Positions 58,426-64,000 of a stretch of 64,000 nt of DNA are shown piece after piece (position 1 is the first letter of the stretch; each line of letters opens with the position of its first letter). The DNA is from Dugong dugon. Taxonomy: Eukaryota; Chordata; Mammalia; Sirenia; Dugongidae. The position numbers were made by a program, and so were the translations under genes. The stretch lies in assembly GCA_030035585.1 (NCBI GenBank), contig CM057460.1:130494714-130558713 (forward strand), in the 5' to 3' direction. Under the pieces are notes generated by a model. That model saw only the letters and a program-made list of their open reading frames with translations, was not told where the DNA came from and did no database searches.

Positions 58426-61400
58426 TTGTTGTTGTTGTTAGGTGCCATCAAAAAGGAAACACTGCCCAGTCCTGCACCATCCTCACAGTCATTGTTAGGC
58501 TTGAGCCCATTGTTGCAGCCACTGTGTCATTCCATCTCATTGGGGGTCTTCATCTTTTTCACTGACCCTCTGCTCTACCAAGCATGATGTCCTTATCCAG
58601 GGACTGATCCCTCTTGATAACATGTCCAAAGTACGTGGGACGAAGTCTCGCTATCCTTGTTTCTAATGAGTATTTTAGCTGTACTGCCTCCAAGATAGAT
58701 TTGTTATTTCTTCCGGCAGCCCATGGTATATTCAATATTCTTTGCCAGCACCATAATTCAAAGGCATTGGTTCTTCTTGTCTTCCTTATTCACTGTCCAG
58801 GTTTCACATGCATATGAGGCGATTGAAAACACCATGACTTGGGTCAGGCGCACATTAGTCCTTAAAGTGACATCTTTGCTTTTCAACACTTTAAAGAGAT
58901 ATTTGCAGCAGATTTGCTCAATGCAATGCATCGTTTGGTTTATTTTTTATTTTTTTATTGTTGTAGTTTAAATGAAGTTTACATTTCAAGTTAGTCTCCC
59001 ATACAAAAATTTATACAAACATTTTTATGTGACCCTAATTGTTCCCCCATACTGTGACAGCACACTCCTCCTTTCCACCCCTGATTCCCCATGTCCATTC
59101 AGCCAGCTCCTAACCCTCTCTGCCTTCCCATCTCACCTCTGGACAGAAGCTTCCCATTTAGTAGTCTCTTGTTATCTACTTGAGCTAAGAGACACACTCC
59201 TCATGAGTATCACTTTATGTCTCGCAGTCCAGTCCAATCCCTGTCTGAAGCGTTGGCCTCGGAAATTGTTTTAGTTCTGGGATGATAGAGAATCCAGGGG
59301 CCATGATTTCCGGGGTTTCTCCAGTCTCAGCCAGACCATTAAGTCTGGTCTTCTTACTAGGATTTGAGTTCTGCACCCCACCTTTCTCCTGCTCCATCTG
59401 GGACTCTGTTCTGTTCCCTGTCAGGGCGGTCATTGGTGGTAGCTGGGCACCATCTAGTTCTTCTGGTCTCAGGCTGATGAAGTCTCTGGTTTATGGGGAC
59501 CTTACTGTCTCTTGGGCTAATACTTTCCTTGTGTCTTTGTCTTTGGTGTTCTTCATTCTACTTTACTCCAAGTGGTTGGGACCAACTGATGCATCTTAGA
59601 TGGCCACTTGCAAGCTTTTAAGACCCCAGACGCCACTCACCAAAGTAGGATGCAGAACATTTTCTTAATAAGCTTTGTTAAGTCAATTGACCTAGATGTC
59701 CCCTAAAAGCATGGTCCCCAGACCCCTACCCCTGCTGTCTGTCCCTCAGAGTGTTTGACTGTATTCAGGAACCTTCTTAGCTTTGGTTTAGTCCAGTTGT
59801 GCTGACTTCCCCTGTAGTGTGTGCTGTCCTTCCCTTCACCTAAGATAATTCTTATCTACTATTTAGTTAGTAAATAACCCTTACCCTTCCTCCACACCCT
59901 CATAACCATCAAAGAATGTTTTCTTCTGTGTTTAAAACTTTTCTTGAGTTCTTATAATAGTGGTCTTATGCAATATCTGTCCTTGTGTGACTGACTAAAT
60001 TCACTCAGCATAATGACCTCCAGCTTCCTCCATGTGATAAGATGTTTCATGGCTTCATCGTTGTTCTTTATCATTGCATAATATTCCATTGCGTGGATAA
60101 ACCAAAATTCATTTATCCATTCATCTGTTGATGGACACCTAGGTTGTTTCCATCTTTTTGCTAATGTGAACAGTGCTGCGATGAACATGGGTGTACATAT
60201 ATCTATTCATGTGACGGCTCTTATTTCTTTAGGATATATTCCAAGGAGCGGGATAGCTGGATTGTGTGGTACTTCTATTTCTAGCTTTTTAAGGAAGCGC
60301 CAAATTGATTTCGAAAGTGGTTGTACCATTTTACATTCCCACCAACAGTAAATAAGTGTTCCAGTCTCTCCACAACTTCTTCAGCATTTATTATTTTGTG
60401 TTTTTGGGATTAATGCTAGCCTTGTTGGAGTGAGATGATATCTCATTGTAGTTTTGATCTGCATTTCTCTAATGGCTAATGATTGTGAGCATTTCTTCAT
60501 GTGTCTGTTAGCCACCTTAATATCTTCTTTGGTGAAGTGCCTGTTCATATCCTTTGCCCATTTTTTAGTTGGGTTATTTGTCTTTTTGTTGTTGAGGTTT
60601 TGCAGTATCTTGTACATTTTAGAGATTAGATGCTGATCAGATTTGTCATAGCCAAAAATTTTTTCCCAGTCTGTAGGTTGTCTTTTTACTCTTTTGATGA
60701 AGTCTTTTGATGAACATAAGTGTTTGATTTTTTAGGAGCTCCCAGTTATCTAGTCTCTCTTCTGGTGCTTGTGCATTATTACTTATGTTCATATTGTGTT
60801 TATGCCATGTATTAGAGCTCCTAGCGCTGTCCCTATTTTTTCTTCCATGATCTTTATCGTTTTTGATTTTATATTTAAGTCTTTGATCCATTTTGAGTTA
60901 GTTTTTGTGCATGGTGTGAGGTATGGGTCTTGTTTCATTTTTTACAGATGGATATCCAGTTATACCAGCACCATTTGTTAAAGAGACTGTCTTTTTCCCA
61001 GTTAATGCAGTTTGGAACTTTGTCAAATATCAGCTACTCAGAGGTGGATGAATTTATGTCTGGATTCTCAATTTTGTTCCATTGCTGTAAGTATCTGCTG
61101 TTGTACCAGTACCAGGCTGTTTTAACTACCGTGGCGGTATAATAGGTTCTAAAATCAGGTAGTGTGAGGCCTTCTGCTTTGTTCTTCTTCCTCAGTAATG
61201 CTTTACTTATTCGGGGCCTCTTCCTTTCAATATGAAGTTGGTGATTTGTTTCTCCATCTCATTAAAAAATGCAGGTGGAATTTGGATCAGGATTGCATTG
61301 TATCTGTAGATTGCTTTGGGTAGAATCGACATTTTCACAATGTTGAGTCTACCTATCCGTGAACAAGTTATGTTTTTCCACTTACGCAGGTCTCTCTTGG

Positions 61401-63873
61401 TTTCTTGCAGTAGTGTCTTGTAGTTTTCATTGTATACATCTTTTATGTCTCTGGTGAGATTTATCCCTAAGTATTTTATCTTCTTGGGGGCTATTGTAAA
61501 TGGTATTGATTTGGTGATTTCCTCTTCGAGATTCTCTTTGTTGGTGTAAAGGAATCCAGCTGATTTTTGTATGTTTATCTTGGATCCTGAAACTTGGCTG
61601 AAATCTTCTATTAGTTCCAGTAGTTTTCTTGTGGATTCTTTGGGGTTTACTGTGTATAAGATCATATCATCTGCAAATAGAGATACTTTGACTTCTTCCC
61701 TACCAATTTGGATGCCCTTTATTTCTTTTTCTAGCCTAATTGCTCTGGCTAGGACCTCCGGCACAATGTTGAATAATAGTGGTGATAGAGGGCATCCTTG
61801 TCTGGTTCCTGTTCTCTAGGGGAATGCTTTCAAAGTCTCTCCATTTAGGATGATGTTGGCTGTTGGCTTTGTATAAATGCCCTTCAGTATACTGAGGAAT
61901 TTCCCTTCTATTCCTATTTTGTTAAGAGTTTTTATCATGAATGGGTGTTGGACTTTGTCAAATGCCTTTTCTGCATCAATTGATCAGATCATGTGGTTCT
62001 TGTCTTTTGTTTTATTAATGTTGAACTGTCCCTGCGTACCTGGTATAAATCCCACTTGATCATGGTGGATTATTTTTTTGATGTGTTGCTGAATTCTGTT
62101 GGCTAGACTTTTGTTGAGGATTTTTGCATCAGTGATCATGAGGGATATTGGTCTGTAATTTTCTTTTTTTGTGGTGTCTTTACCTGGATTTGGTATCAGG
62201 ATTATGCTGGCTTCATAGAATGAGTTTGGGAGTTTTCCATCCTTTTCTATGCTCTGAAATACCTTTAGTAGTGGTGGTGTTAACTCTTCTCTGAAAGTTT
62301 GGTAGAATTCTCCAGTGAAGCCATCTGGGCCAGGGCACTTTTTTGTTGGGAGTTTTTAAATTACTTTTTCAATCTCTTCTTTTGTTATGGGTTTATTTAG
62401 TTGTTCTACCTCTGTTTGTGTTAGTTTAGGTAGGTAGTGAGTTTCTAGAAATTTGTCTGTTACCTCTAGGTTCTCAAATTTGTTAGAGTAAAATTTTTCA
62501 TAGTATTCTGTTATGATTCTTTTAATTTCAGTTGGGTCTGTTGTGATATCACCCATCTCATTTCTTATTTGGGTTATCTGCTTCCTCCCCTGTTTTTCTT
62601 TTGTCAGTTTGGCCAATGGTTTATCAATTTAGTTGATCTTTTCACAGAACTAGCTTTTGGTCTTGTTAACTCTTTCAATTGTTTTTCTGTTCTCTATTTC
62701 ATTTAATTCTGTTCTAATTCTTATTATTTACTTTCTTCTGGCACCCAAGGGCTTCTTTTGCTGCTCTCTTTCTACTTGTTCCAGTTGTAGGGTTAATGCT
62801 TTGATTATGGCCCTTTGTTCTTTTTGGATGTTTGCATTTATTGCTATAAACTGACCTCCGAGCACTGGATTTGCTGTGTCACAAAGTTTCTGGTAGGATG
62901 TGTCTCATTCTCGTTTGAGTCTATGCATTTCTTTATTCCATCCTTAAGTTCTTTTATAACCCAGTAGTTTTTGAGCAAGGTGTTGTTCAGTTTCCATGTG
63001 TTTGATTTTGTCATCTGATTTCATGATTGCTGCCTCCGTGGGCGTTGATTGTGGATCCAAGTAAAATGAAATCCTTGACAACTTCAATATTTTTTATGTT
63101 CATCAGGATGTTGTTTATTGGTCCAGTTGTGAGGATTTTTGTTTTCTTTATGCTGAGGTGTAATCCATAGTGAAGACCATGGTCTTTGATAGTCATCAGT
63201 AAGTGCTTCAAGTCCTACTCACTTTCAGCAAGCAAGGTTGTGTCATCTGCATAATGCAAGTTGTTAATGAGTCTTCCTCCAATCTTGAAGCCCCATTCTT
63301 TTTCATACAGTCAAGTTTATACAATTATTTGCTCAGCATACAGATTAAATAAGTATAGTGAAAGGATACAACCCTGGCACACAACTTTCCTTACTTTAAA
63401 CCATGCAGTATCCCCTTGTTCTGTTCCAACGACTGCCTCTTGATCTAAGTACAGGTTCCTCATGAGCACAGTTAAGTGCTCTGGAATTCCCATTCTTCGC
63501 AATGTTATCCATAATCTGTTATGATCCACACAGTTGAATGCCTTTGCATAGTCAATAAAACACAGGTAAGCATCTTTCTGGTATTCTCTGCTTTCAGTCA
63601 GAATCCATCTGACATCAGCAATGATATCCCTGGTTCCACATCGTCTTCTGAATCTGGCTTGAATTTCTGGCAGTTCCCTGTCAATGTACTGCTGCAACTG
63701 CTTTTGAATGATCTTCAGCAAAATTTTACTTGTGTTTGATGTTAAAGATATTCTTCAATTATTTCTGCATTCTGTTGGACCACATTTCTTTGGAATGGGT
63801 ACATATATTGGTCTCTTCCAGTCAGCTGGCCAGGCAGCTGTCTTCCAAATTTCTTGGTGTAGATGAATGAGCA
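58426..63873 (-). mobile_element. RTE LINE split by an L1
   Basis: Left piece 58426-58942: the reversed 3' end (TTGTTGTTGTTAGGTGCC tail). Right piece about 63011-63873: it resumes at the matching place (GCCTCCGTGGGCGTTGATTG, as at 41.69 kb) and goes into RT coding sequence on the minus strand (63721-63317: YAKAFNCVDHNRLWITLRRM; VVCQGCILSLYLFNLYAEQI). The RT piece is better preserved than in the copy at 42 kb, with about 134 residues in one frame. The N-terminal endonuclease half is absent. Confidence 0.85.
58943..63010 (-). mobile_element. L1 LINE, 5'-truncated, inserted in the RTE
   Basis: About 4.1 kb. On the minus strand: ORF2 pieces from 62616 down to about 59952, with the RT signature FADD in [17 protein letters not shown] (near 61.67 kb), the thumb/finger part [20 protein letters not shown], and the C-terminus WINEFWFIHAMEYYAMIKN at 60.1 kb, then a roughly 1-kb 3'UTR and a T-rich end at 58943. 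ORF1, the 5'UTR and the endonuclease domain are missing by truncation. The longest ORF2 piece is 185 residues (61764-61207); the frame is broken several times, so it is dead. Its flanks CATCGTTTGGTTT and GTCATCTGATTTCA may be an eroded target duplication. Confidence 0.87.
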
Positions 63874-64000
63874 GTTTGTTGTACTGTGGGGGCTTGCGTA
63901 TTGCTGTGATGCTGGAAGATATGCCACCGGTATTCAAATACCAGCAGCGTCACCCATGGTGGACAGGTTTCAGCTGAACTTACAGGCTAAGGCAGACTAG
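63872..64000 (+). mobile_element. RTE 5' end segment in inverted orientation, runs off the window
   Basis: From 63872 on, CAGTTTGTTGTACTGTG to CAGGTTTCAGCTGAAC matches the RTE 5' end of the 44.27-kb copy, but on the + strand, opposite to the RT piece that ends here. It continues beyond the window. Confidence 0.75.

Noticed and set aside
61207-61764. 185-residue RT frame as a host gene
   Set aside because: It is the reverse transcriptase region of a truncated L1 ORF2.

Overview
This window is a piece of a placental mammal genome, almost certainly from an afrotherian and most likely an elephant. About twenty copies of the AfroSINE family are present (5' end GGAGCCCTGG, 3' end close to TATGAGTCGGAATCGACTC). 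They sit beside several RTE (BovB-type) LINEs whose tails end in AACAACAAC, and an L1 with an ORF2 and 3'UTR of its own type. The genus is inferred from the repeats, not from any species-specific gene.

One protein-coding gene is present, TNFAIP8 on the + strand. A small GC-rich promoter (about 2.74-2.96 kb) precedes a coding first exon (3113-3143, MHSEAEESKE plus one base). A 41.4-kb intron follows, then the main coding exon (44510-45075) and a 3'UTR ending near 46.2 kb. The two exons join in phase to give 198 residues, the length of the human protein as I remember it. From about 46.3 kb to the window end is intergenic DNA with no further gene.

Layout: 1-2.7 kb is upstream flank with an RTE tail and a nested SINE pair. 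3.1-44.5 kb is the intron, containing an MaLR-like LTR fossil (11.4-13.8 kb), a probable solo LTR (14.5 kb), a 127-bp TG microsatellite (22.0 kb), tRNA-Gly-headed SINEs (23.1 and 27.7 kb), many AfroSINEs and old MIR/L2/MER5/L1M relics. A 3.8-kb pile of antisense SINEs and a near-complete RTE (40.4-44.3 kb) ends about 240 bp before exon 2. 50.4-52.5 kb is a three-deep nest of LTR-type repeats. 52.7-53.6 kb is an L1 3'UTR. 55.4-56.4 kb is an old L1 holding a SINE that holds another SINE. 58.4 kb to the end is an RTE split by a 5'-truncated L1, with an inverted 5' segment at its far end.

I found no new gene system. The most useful observations are structural: target-site duplications that give insertion order, a short AfroSINE form nested inside a long form twice, a SINE flanked by inverted rather than direct repeats, a tRNA-Gly/RTE chimeric SINE, an 82-nt hairpin, and a start codon of TNFAIP8 that can be completed by splicing. 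All family names are from memory of consensus sequences. Coordinates of repeats are good to about 5-20 bp unless a target-site duplication is given.
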